DNA of 9,597 nucleotides. It comes from Chloroflexota bacterium (lineage in GTDB: Bacteria > Chloroflexota > Dehalococcoidia > DSTF01 > JACRBR01). The stretch covers positions 1 through 9,597 of the forward strand of contig JANXYW010000154.1 in assembly GCA_025355835.1 (NCBI GenBank), read 5' to 3'. The number at the start of each line of letters is the position of its first letter. Position 1 is the stretch's first letter. The notes under the pieces are model-generated. The model did not search any database. It was not told the DNA's origin and saw only the letters and a list, made by a program, of their open reading frames with translations. The position numbers were made by a program, and so were the translations under genes. Positions 1 to 9,320 of this stretch are shown piece after piece.

Positions 1-201
1 CGCTCGCTTCGAGAGGGCGCGCTCGTACAGCGTCTCTATCTCTGCTCCCATGCCCGCGACCTCCTTTCCGTACCGTGTGAGCAGTGCAACGGGTACACCG
101 CCCTTCTCGACAACGATATCCTCGTCTTCGAGCGCCTTCAGCGCCTCACCCAGACGAACTCTGAGCTCGGTTGCTGGTACGGTCCGTCTCGGTTTACTCA
201 T
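1..201 (-). CDS. Phd/YefM-type antitoxin, N-terminal part (3' end beyond window)
   Basis: An open frame of 67 codons starts at the ATG at 199-201 and runs off the left edge without a stop. The N-terminus (MSKPRRTVPATELRVRLGEA) followed by an acidic stretch, then IVVEKGGVPVALLTRYG, has the layout of Phd/YefM antitoxins: a short strand, an alpha helix with an Arg-Leu-Gly pattern, then a beta hairpin ending in 'G-x-PVALL'. Members of this family bind their own promoter as dimers and neutralise a cognate toxin, often a PIN-domain RNase or a Doc/RelE-type toxin. The toxin gene would lie downstream, to the left of the window, and is not visible. The start is chosen because a near-consensus promoter ends 9 nt upstream and no SD is present. 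Codons such as AGA, ATA and ACA are commoner here than in the neighbouring glt genes, which hints at acquired DNA. Other small DNA-binding antitoxin families are possible, since only the N-terminal part is seen. Confidence 0.72.
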   Translation of the reverse strand, partial: MSKPRRTVPATELRVRLGEALKALEDEDIVVEKGGVPVALLTRYGKEVAGMGAEIETLYERALSKRA

Positions 202-210
202 AATCAATCG

Positions 211-239
211 ATTTTAATGCTTATCCATGGATTTGTCAA
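211..239 (-). promoter_or_regulatory. Sigma70-type promoter of the antitoxin gene
   Basis: On the minus strand there is a perfect TTGACA (-35, 234-239), a 17-nt spacer (217-233) and TAAAAT (-10, 211-216). The -10 ends 9 nt before the ATG at 201, so transcription should begin about 2-5 nt before the start codon, giving an almost leaderless mRNA. The spacer contains the palindrome CCATGG (225-230), and AATCGATT (206-213) overlaps the -10 and the start point. Either could be an operator for autoregulation, but this is inference. The rest of the 202-321 gap, which lies downstream of gltD, shows only a weak 5-bp hairpin (TCAAG/CTTGA) and no convincing terminator. Confidence 0.72.
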
Positions 240-321
240 GCACTTGTCACCGTTGGCCCAAAACTCGGTCAAGGTTGTCTTGAACGGAGAGGGGGCTCCA
301 GAATTGCCACGCCCATCTCGC

Positions 322-1762
322 TTACAGTAGAGGCCGCGCGGTCGGCTCAATCGGCGCTGGAAGTTGCGTATCGCCGAGCAGATGGCGGTCGACGCCGGCA
401 GCGCATGCGCGTCCTTCGGCGATCGCCCACACGATGAGGCTCTGGCCGCGGCCCATGTCTCCGCACGCGAACACGCCGGGCACGCTCGTCATGAACGCGG
501 CATCGCGGGCGACGTTGCCACGCGCATCCAGCCCCACACCGAGATCGTCGAGCAGTCCCTCGCGCTCGGGGCCGACGAAGCCCAGCGCAAGCAGAACAAG
601 CTCGCAAGGCAACTCGAAGTCGGTGCCTTCGATCTTCTGGAAACGGCCGTCGATCAGCTCGACTTCGTGCGCAACCAGGGCGCGCACGTTGCCGTCTTCG
701 TCGCCGACGAATCGTTCGGTATTCACGCTGTACACGCGCTCGCCGCCTTCTTCGTGTGCCGACGATACACGGAAGACGTTCGACCATGTCGGCCACGGAT
801 TCGTTGGTGCTCGATGCTCCGGCGGCCGCGGCAGGATCTCGAACTGATGCACCGAAGCGGCGCCCTGGCGATGCGCGGTGCCGAGGCAGTCAGCGCCCGT
901 GTCGCCGCCGCCGATAATCACGACGCGTTTGCCGGCAGCGCTGATCGTGGGCGCGGGAAGATCTCCCTGTTGCACGCGATTCCCGATCGGCAGGTACTCC
1001 ATCGCCTGATGGATCCCCAGCATCTCCCGGCCGGGAATCGGCAGGTCGCGGGACGCGGTTGCGCCTCCGGCCAGCACAGTCGCATCGAAGTCGCGTAGTT
1101 CTGAAATTGGCAGATCGACACCGACATTGACGCTCACGCGAAACTCGGTCCCTTCGGCGCGCATCTGCTCGAGCCGCCGGTCGAGGTGGCGCTTCTCCAT
1201 CTTGAATTCGGGGATGCCGTACCGCAGCAGGCCGCCGATGCGATCCGCGCGCTCGAACACGACGACATCGTGGCCCGCCCGCGTGAGCTGTTGCGCCGCG
1301 GCTAGGCCCGCCGGGCCTGATCCGACAACCGCGACGCGCTTGCCGGTGCGTACCGTCGGCACGATCGGCTGGATCCAGCCTTCCGCCCATGCACGATCGA
1401 CGATCTCCACCTCGACTTGTTTGATCGTGACCGGATCCTGATTGATCCCCAGTACGCACGACGTCTCGCACGGCGCGGGGCACAGTCGGCCCGTGAACTC
1501 GGGAAAGTTGTTTGTCGCATGCAGCCGCTCGATCGCCTCATGCCAGTGATCGCGATAGACAAGGTCGTTCCAGTCGGGAATCAGGTTGCCCAGTGGACAC
1601 CCGCTGTTACAAAACGGGATCCCGCAATCCATGCACCGGCCGGCCTGTTGCTTGAGCGCGTCGCGGTCGAACGGCTCGTACACCTCGTGCCAATCGTGCA
1701 GCCGTAGCTCGACGCCGCGCCGCTTCGGGGTCGTCCGCCCCCACTTCAGGAAGCCGGTCGTC

Positions 1763-1770
<8 letters not shown>
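322..1770 (-). CDS. gltD: Glutamate synthase (NADPH) small/beta subunit
   Basis: 482 residues, full length for the family. GltD oxidises NADPH through FAD and passes electrons over Fe-S clusters to the large subunit GltB in the cytoplasm. The N-terminal Fe-S region has CMDCGIPFCNSGCP (Cys46, 49, 54, 58) and a second cluster CPAPCETSC (Cys97, 101, 105). A Rossmann fold with VVGSGPAG (150-155), followed by the ERADRIGGLLRYGIPEFKM stretch, binds FAD. A second Rossmann fold, IIGGGDTGADCLGTAHRQGA (from about 286), binds NADPH. The C-terminal GVFACGDMGRGQSLIVWAI is the usual FAD-contacting end. The ATG at 1768-1770 lies inside the end of gltB, so the genes overlap by 8 nt (1763-1770). No good SD precedes it, which suggests translational coupling to gltB. 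It is the last gene of the unit, and no strong terminator was found after the TAA at 322-324. Confidence 0.97.
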
Positions 1771-6358
<4,588 letters not shown>

Positions 6359-6526
6359 GTTTCCTCGCTTCCCTCTCGTCCGACTCCCCGCTGGTGCCGC
6401 AGCGCGCCGAAAGCGCTGCGTTCCGCCTCGGATATCGGCGATGAAGCCGTCGCCGCAGGCGTCCCCGATGGTGGTCGGGCGCATGAGGCCAATAGATTGC
6501 GTCAATACTGCGAGGTGCCTAGAAGT
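6359..6526 (-). promoter_or_regulatory. gltB 5' leader, in frame with gltB, with small hairpins
   Basis: This is the stretch between the predicted start point of promoter P1 (about 6525-6526) and the GTG of gltB, about 168 nt. It carries two perfect small hairpins on the minus-strand RNA: CCCGA/TCGGG with a 6-nt loop (6464-6479) and CGGCGA/TCGCCG with an 8-nt loop (6436-6455). A purine-rich run with GAGG at 6363-6366 and AGAGGG at 6371-6376 precedes the GTG and serves as the ribosome binding site. The whole leader is open in the gltB frame and encodes DACGDGFIADIRG at 6425-6463, which resembles the GltB active-site motif DACGVGFVVDVTG. I did not recognise a known riboswitch (glutamine, T-box or cobalamin type). 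It may be an untranslated regulatory leader or an N-terminal extension; the SD favours the former. Confidence 0.45.
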
Positions 6527-6531
6527 CGCCA

Positions 6532-6560
6532 ATTGTAACGTAATTCACAATCGGTGTCAC
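6532..6560 (-). promoter_or_regulatory. Proximal gltBD promoter (P1)
   Basis: On the minus strand, GTGACA (-35, 6555-6560; 5/6 to consensus), a 17-nt spacer (6538-6554) and TACAAT (-10, 6532-6537; 5/6 to consensus). The predicted start is an A near 6526. The most upstream in-frame gltB start, a TTG at 6530-6532, overlaps the -10 hexamer, so it cannot be used on this transcript. That leaves the ATG at 6484 or the GTG at 6358. Confidence 0.65.
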
Positions 6561-6599
6561 GACGCCCTTCCGAATATGGGTTCCCAGAGAAAACGCAAC

Positions 6600-6619
6600 G
6601 AGGTCGCCACCGCGACCCC
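6600..6619 (-). terminator. Attenuator-like hairpin between P2 and P1
   Basis: Minus-strand RNA forms GGGGUCGC/GCGACCUC around a GGUG loop: 8 pairs, of which 6618/6601 is a G-U wobble. On the opposite strand that pair would be an A-C mismatch, so the fold suits minus-strand RNA. A U-rich stretch follows (GUUGCGUUUUCUCU, with four Us at 6590-6593) but begins several nt after the stem, so it is a poor match to a canonical intrinsic terminator. It starts 6 nt after the stop of a 15-codon ORF and lies between two gltBD promoters, the position expected of an attenuator. This role is inference. Confidence 0.3.
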
Positions 6620-6625
6620 GCTTGC

Positions 6626-6673
6626 TCAAACGTGCGCGCCAGTAGCCGCGAACGCAGAAGCACGCTCCCACAT
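6626..6673 (-). CDS. Possible leader peptide, 15 codons, upstream of gltB
   Basis: ATG at 6671-6673 to TGA at 6626-6628 encodes MWERASAFAATGAHV. It has no SD, but promoter P2 predicts transcription starting at an A about 5 nt before the ATG, so it could be read as a near-leaderless message. The stop is followed 6 nt later by a hairpin with a U-rich flank, which is the arrangement of a leader peptide in transcription attenuation. There is no run of Glu or Gln codons to explain a glutamate response: it has one Glu, one Trp and five Ala. An ORF this short can arise by chance, so its translation is uncertain. Confidence 0.2.
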   Translation of the reverse strand: MWERASAFAATGAHV

Positions 6674-6684
6674 GGGATTGGACG

Positions 6685-6713
6685 ATAGTACCCCAGCGAA
6701 ACACATTTGACAA
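6685..6713 (-). promoter_or_regulatory. Distal promoter reading towards gltB (P2)
   Basis: On the minus strand, TTGTCA (-35, 6708-6713; 5/6), a 17-nt spacer (6691-6707) and TACTAT (-10, 6685-6690; 4/6). The predicted start is an A at 6678-6679, which gives about 150 nt of RNA before promoter P1. A TTGACA on the opposite strand (6707-6712) overlaps this -35 but has no -10 at a proper distance. With P1, the gltBD unit would have tandem promoters. Confidence 0.55.
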
Positions 6714-6763
6714 GCACGATGGCAAGGAGGCACCGCTCCTCACGAAGCACTCCCCTATGTGGT

Positions 6764-6792
6764 TTGTCCAGATGACCGGGCGCCGCTATCGT
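6764..6792 (+). promoter_or_regulatory. Weak promoter giving a leaderless phosphatase mRNA
   Basis: TTGTCC (-35, 6764-6769), a 17-nt spacer (6770-6786) and TATCGT (-10, 6787-6792), each 4/6 to consensus. Exactly six nt separate the -10 from the ATG at 6799, so the predicted start point is the A of the start codon or next to it. This matches the usual signature of leaderless genes (TANNNT about 6-7 nt before the start codon). It also argues against the two in-frame upstream ATGs at 6757 and 6772, neither of which has an SD. Confidence 0.45.
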
Positions 6793-6798
6793 GCGCCA

Positions 6799-7374
6799 AT
6801 GACGACTCCCTCGACCCTCACCCTCCACTTCGTCCGCCACGGCGAGACGCCCGGCAACGCCGAACGCCGCTTCCAGACACCCGACGTGCCGCTAAGCGAG
6901 GCCGGCCGCGCGCAAGCGATCGCCGTCGCAGCCACGCTACTGGAGACGACGCACGCACAAGCGATCCTCGCCAGCGACTACGCCCGCACCATGGAGACCG
7001 CGGCAGCGATCAGCGAGAAACTCGCCCTACCAATCACGGAAGAGCCGGCGTTGCGCGAGCGGAACTTCGGCTACGCCCGCGGCCAGCTTTACTCCGACAT
7101 CGGCGAGGAGACAATCGCGCTCTGGCGGCCTCCGCACTTTCGCATCGATCAGGGTGAAAGTTGGGCCGACGTCCACGATCGCGTTGCGCGATTCCTCGAC
7201 GCGCTCCGTGCCGCACCGCCCGCGCAAGAACTGATCCTCGTCACCCACGGCGGCTGCATGAGCGTCGCCCTCGACTACCTCGCCGGCGAATCGATCGACA
7301 CCTTCGTCCTCACCCCATTAGAAAACTGCGCCGTCCGCACCGTCATCCTGGAAGCAACACCAGCCACACCGTAG
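6799..7374 (+). CDS. Histidine phosphatase family protein (phosphoglycerate mutase-like)
   Basis: 191 residues from the ATG at 6799, typical of small cytoplasmic members of the branch that includes GpmB- and CobC-type enzymes. These remove phosphate from small phosphorylated substrates through a phosphohistidine intermediate. The active site is complete: FVRHGET with nucleophile His14 and Arg13 (12-17), SDYARTMETA with Arg63, the acid Glu87 in LRERNFG, and the second His150 in ILVTHGGCM (146-154). The GESWADVHDRVARFLDAL helix (119-136) is also characteristic. The substrate cannot be told: alpha-ribazole phosphate, sugar phosphates or nucleotide-related compounds are all possible, and no cobalamin or glycolysis gene lies next to it. 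It is transcribed alone, diverging from gltBD and converging on the BNR gene. No SD precedes the start, and a -10-like box six nt upstream suggests leaderless expression. Confidence 0.9.
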   Translation: MTTPSTLTLHFVRHGETPGNAERRFQTPDVPLSEAGRAQAIAVAATLLETTHAQAILASDYARTMETAAAISEKLALPITEEPALRERNFGYARGQLYSDIGEETIALWRPPHFRIDQGESWADVHDRVARFLDALRAAPPAQELILVTHGGCMSVALDYLAGESIDTFVLTPLENCAVRTVILEATPATP

Positions 7375-7413
7375 GCATCTACGCCCGGAACCCAAAGCGA
7401 CTATCGTATTAAT

Positions 7414-7461
7414 CCCCTCTCCACGCTGTGGAGAGGGGTGCCCGGAGGGCGGGGTGAGGCC
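7414..7461. repeat. Intergenic repeat with perfect 11-bp hairpin plus GC-rich tail
   Basis: CCCCTCTCCAC (7414-7424), loop GCT, GTGGAGAGGGG (7428-7438), an uninterrupted 11-bp stem, followed by TGCCCGGAGGGCGGGGTGAGG. Hairpins of this wording with a G-rich tail are familiar as dispersed intergenic repeats in many environmental bacterial genomes. It lies 40 nt after the phosphatase stop. On the minus strand the stem is followed by ATTAATACGATAG, only weakly U-rich, so it may slow or end transcription from both convergent genes but is not a textbook terminator. Confidence 0.65.
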
Positions 7462-7502
7462 GATCCGCAGAGTCGCCGCAGGAGACAGGGCGGGGCGAGG
7501 CC
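7447..7502. repeat. 15-bp direct repeat GGGCGGGGYGAGGCC
   Basis: GGGCGGGGTGAGGCC (7447-7461) recurs as GGGCGGGGCGAGGCC (7488-7502), one mismatch, starts 41 nt apart. The first copy is the tail of the hairpin repeat, so the second is probably the tail of another, degenerate copy of that repeat family. No gene is apparent here. Confidence 0.5.
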
Positions 7503-7540
7503 CGGCGACCAACCGCCGGACCTCATCACTCCAACCAAAC

Positions 7541-7573
7541 CTTCTGTGCTCTCCGTGCCCTCTGTGGTGAAAA
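7541..7573. repeat. CACAGAG-type intergenic repeat
   Basis: The plus strand shows TCTGTG, TCCGTG and TCTGTG in a row; read on the minus strand this is TTTTTCACCACAGAGGGC followed by ACGGAGAGCACAGAAG. Near-tandem CACAGAG units after a TTT..ACCACAGAGG start are a widespread class of bacterial intergenic repeat that often yields spurious 'TTEGTESTE' peptides, and that peptide is indeed encoded on the minus strand here. It begins 2 nt beyond the stop codon of the BNR-repeat gene. Confidence 0.6.
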
Positions 7574-7575
7574 AC

Positions 7576-8589
7576 CTAAACCTTAGACCAGGTAGTCCCG
7601 CCGTCCGTCGTCGTCCACGTGTCGTCGTGCGTCGTGAACGTCCCGTGCGTGGCGTCCGTAAATGTGATCGTCTCCACCGGCACCGCCACGGGCAGGCTCG
7701 GCACAACGACTTCGGTCCAGTTGTGGCCACCATCGATCGACTTCAGCAGGTTATGGCCCGGACTGCTCAATCCCAACCATCCCTTCGTCGCGTCCTGGAA
7801 GAACAGCGCGCTGACGCCGTTGCCGTTCGGCAGCTCGCCCACACCCGCTTCGGCTGGCGGGCTCCCCAGCGTCGTCCGGCTGATCAGTGTCCACGATGTC
7901 CCGCCGTTCGCCGTCTCGAACAGCAGCTTCTCGTTGCTCCCCGCTGCCGCGCCGCCGTAGCAGAACTGCCACTTCTTCATCGCATCGAGCGCGAATGTCT
8001 TCCCCGACGACAACGGCAGCCCGTCGAGCGACGTCCGCAGCGTGCATGGGTCGACTGTCACGGACGGCGGCGTGCCAGTCCACGTGATCTCGCCACAGCG
8101 ATGGATCAGATGCAGTCCGGGATATCCCGATAGCTCCGGAATCTCGATCAGCGCGAAGTGCGACTGCCGCGTCGCAACGGTGTCCTGCATCGTGACGTTC
8201 TGGTTCACCGTGCCATTCGTCACCGTCACGATGCCGACGAGCGTTACGTTGGCCAGAGTGAACGCCTCCGGCGCGCCCTCTGATTGCGGACACGCAAGAT
8301 TAGTGCGCGCAAGGTACAGATAGCCGTTCAGCCCGAACGACGGCGGCGAACCGAAGTCGTCGCCGTGCACGTAGATGTTGACGTTGCCGGCTGGCGGCCA
8401 CGCGTCGCCCGGATCCGCCGCGAACGCGCGGAAGATCGTGTTGTCGGCGCCGATGCCGCTGAGGTCGTTGGCGACGTTGAGGTGCCCTTGCCCGACAAGC
8501 GTGCAGGAGGCGGCGATTAGCCCCGCACCAACAAGCAGCGCGAGACCAAAGCGGGAGAGTGCGGACGACCGGCGGGGTACGGAGATCAT
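7576..8589 (-). CDS. Exported Asp-box (BNR/YCF48-like) repeat protein
   Basis: 337 residues from the ATG at 8587-8589, which has a strong SD (AGGAGG, 8598-8603) 8 nt upstream. The N-terminus has an RR pair, then a hydrophobic core (about 15-27) ending in LIAASC at Cys29. This is an export signal, and Cys29 may be lipidated, although Ala at -3 makes a weak lipobox. Residues 30-215 form an unrecognised Thr/Asn-rich region with Cys100, 165, 182 and 210, perhaps disulfide-bonded. The C-terminal third holds three Asp-boxes, TANGGTSW (226-233), SIDGGHNW (284-291) and TTDGGTTW (327-334), each preceded by 'F.DATxG'-like strands, as in sialidase, sortilin and YCF48 propellers. A full propeller needs more blades, and the protein stops 3 residues after the third box, where an intergenic repeat begins. 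No sialidase catalytic set is seen, so it is more likely a surface or binding protein. No partner gene is evident nearby. Confidence 0.82.
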   Translation of the reverse strand: MISVPRRSSALSRFGLALLVGAGLIAASCTLVGQGHLNVANDLSGIGADNTIFRAFAADPGDAWPPAGNVNIYVHGDDFGSPPSFGLNGYLYLARTNLACPQSEGAPEAFTLANVTLVGIVTVTNGTVNQNVTMQDTVATRQSHFALIEIPELSGYPGLHLIHRCGEITWTGTPPSVTVDPCTLRTSLDGLPLSSGKTFALDAMKKWQFCYGGAAAGSNEKLLFETANGGTSWTLISRTTLGSPPAEAGVGELPNGNGVSALFFQDATKGWLGLSSPGHNLLKSIDGGHNWTEVVVPSLPVAVPVETITFTDATHGTFTTHDDTWTTTDGGTTWSKV

Positions 8590-8630
8590 GCGGAGTGCCT
8601 CCTGGATCGCTACAGCGCGTACGGTCAGAG

Positions 8631-8658
8631 ATAGTATGCGGGATGCAGCGATCCGCAA
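8631..8658 (-). promoter_or_regulatory. Promoter of the BNR-repeat gene
   Basis: TTGCGG (-35, 8653-8658; 4/6), a 16-nt spacer (8637-8652) and TACTAT (-10, 8631-8636; 4/6) on the minus strand. The predicted start is near 8624, leaving a leader of about 35 nt that contains the AGGAGG at 8598-8603. It fixes the ATG at 8589 as the start, because the longer in-frame reading would begin with a TTG inside the -35 box. Confidence 0.5.
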
Positions 8659-8690
8659 CCTAGTTCAGGATCAGAATCGGCGCACAACAA

Positions 8691-8723
8691 GAGGCTCCGA
8701 ACAGTTGAACTGCTCGAAGCCTC
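8691..8723 (-). terminator. Rho-independent terminator of the MIP18-family gene
   Basis: Minus-strand RNA folds into a 15-bp stem (8709-8723 with 8691-8705) around a 3-nt loop, with two G-U wobbles, followed by UUGUUGU. On the plus strand the two wobbles would be A-C mismatches and no U-run follows, so the structure works only for minus-strand RNA. It begins 28 nt after the stop at 8752 and separates this gene from the BNR gene's promoter. Confidence 0.75.
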
Positions 8724-8751
8724 AATTCGACATGGCTGCGGGAAAGCTGCT

Positions 8752-9072
8752 CTACCAAATCCCCAGCTGCATCTTCACGTCGTCGCTTGCCATCGTCTTC
8801 GGATCCCACGGCGGCGAGAACGTTAGCTTGCCGACGACCTGCTTCACGCCCGGCAGGTCGATCAGCACATCCTTGATCTGACCGTCGATCACCGCACCCA
8901 GTGGACAGCCGGGGCTCGTTAGCGTGTACTCGACCGTCACCACGCCGTCGTCGCTGATCTCAACGCCGTACACCAGACCCAGCTCGACGATGCTCAGATG
9001 GATCTCCGGGTCGAAGACGTCCTTCACCCGCTCCATCACCAATTCTTCCGAAAGCAAACCCTTCACCGACAT
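8752..9072 (-). CDS. MIP18/DUF59 family Fe-S cluster maturation protein (SufT/PaaD-like)
   Basis: 106 residues, the normal length of a stand-alone MIP18 domain. Family members (SufT, PaaD, eukaryotic CIA2/MIP18) help assemble or deliver Fe-S clusters to target enzymes in the cytoplasm. All family landmarks are present: VKDVFDPEIHLSIVELGLVY (16-35), LTSPGCPLG with the conserved Cys56, then FSPPWDPKTMASDDVKMQLG near the end. The ATG at 9070-9072 is set by a good SD (AAGGAG, 9081-9086) 8 nt upstream; another ATG at 9075-9077 is out of frame. No suf or paa genes flank it, so its client is unknown. GltB and GltD nearby are Fe-S enzymes, but that link rests on proximity only. No clear -35/-10 pair was found upstream, so it may be read through from the VOC gene or use a weak promoter. 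A strong terminator follows. Confidence 0.92.
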   Translation of the reverse strand: MSVKGLLSEELVMERVKDVFDPEIHLSIVELGLVYGVEISDDGVVTVEYTLTSPGCPLGAVIDGQIKDVLIDLPGVKQVVGKLTFSPPWDPKTMASDDVKMQLGIW

Positions 9073-9153
9073 CGCATCGTCTCCTTGTGTGGTTCTCGTT
9101 TCAGCGGTCGTTCCAAGTAGGAGGAGCGCATGAGCACAGCCGCCTGTATGTTG

Positions 9154-9282
9154 CCATCCTGAGAGCTTGTGAAGAAATACCGATCGCGCTCGATTCGCGT
9201 TGTATCACAGATTCGAAATTCGACCAATCGAACTCAGTTTCGGAATAAACTCACAAGCTCTGAGCAAAGCGAAGGATCTCGC
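9154..9282. repeat. Palindromic intergenic repeat element (CATCCTGAG/AGAGCTTGTGA type)
   Basis: AGAGCTTGTGA (9162-9172) is perfectly inverted as TCACAAGCTCT (9251-9261), and the similarity extends inward (ATACCG at 9177-9182 against CGGAAT at 9241-9246). The left end reads CCATCCTGAG, the right end CTGAGCAAAGCGAAGGATCT. Both are typical wording of the dispersed CATCCTGAGCGAAGCGAAGGATC repeat of environmental bacteria. The interior (9183-9240) holds no gene. It lies between the VOC gene's stop and the MIP18 gene's start and may be a miniature mobile or REP-like element. No target-site duplication was identified. Confidence 0.55.
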
Positions 9283-9320
9283 CCGATCCGGATGTCGCTT
9301 CTCGCGCACCACGATTGCCC

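Noticed and set aside
364..1098. 244-codon plus-strand open frame opposite gltD
   Set aside because: Lies wholly within gltD, whose motifs are intact; the composition is that of an antisense shadow.
6359..6526. Riboswitch (glutamine, T-box or cobalamin type) in the gltB leader
   Set aside because: I looked for the conserved cores of these classes and recognised none; the two small hairpins could arise by chance in G+C-rich DNA. A covariance-model scan would settle it.
6441..6840. Overlapping open frames on both strands upstream of gltB (6441-6710 plus, 6502-6840 minus)
   Set aside because: No ribosome site, no recognisable motif, and they overlap predicted promoters and leader; better explained as non-coding regulatory DNA.
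7401..7733. Minus-strand frame encoding a TTEGTESTE peptide
   Set aside because: This peptide is the usual translation of the CACAGAG intergenic repeat and not a real protein.
7438..8133. 231-codon plus-strand frame opposite the BNR gene
   Set aside because: It begins inside intergenic repeats and is Arg-rich antisense of a gene with good start signals and repeats of its own.
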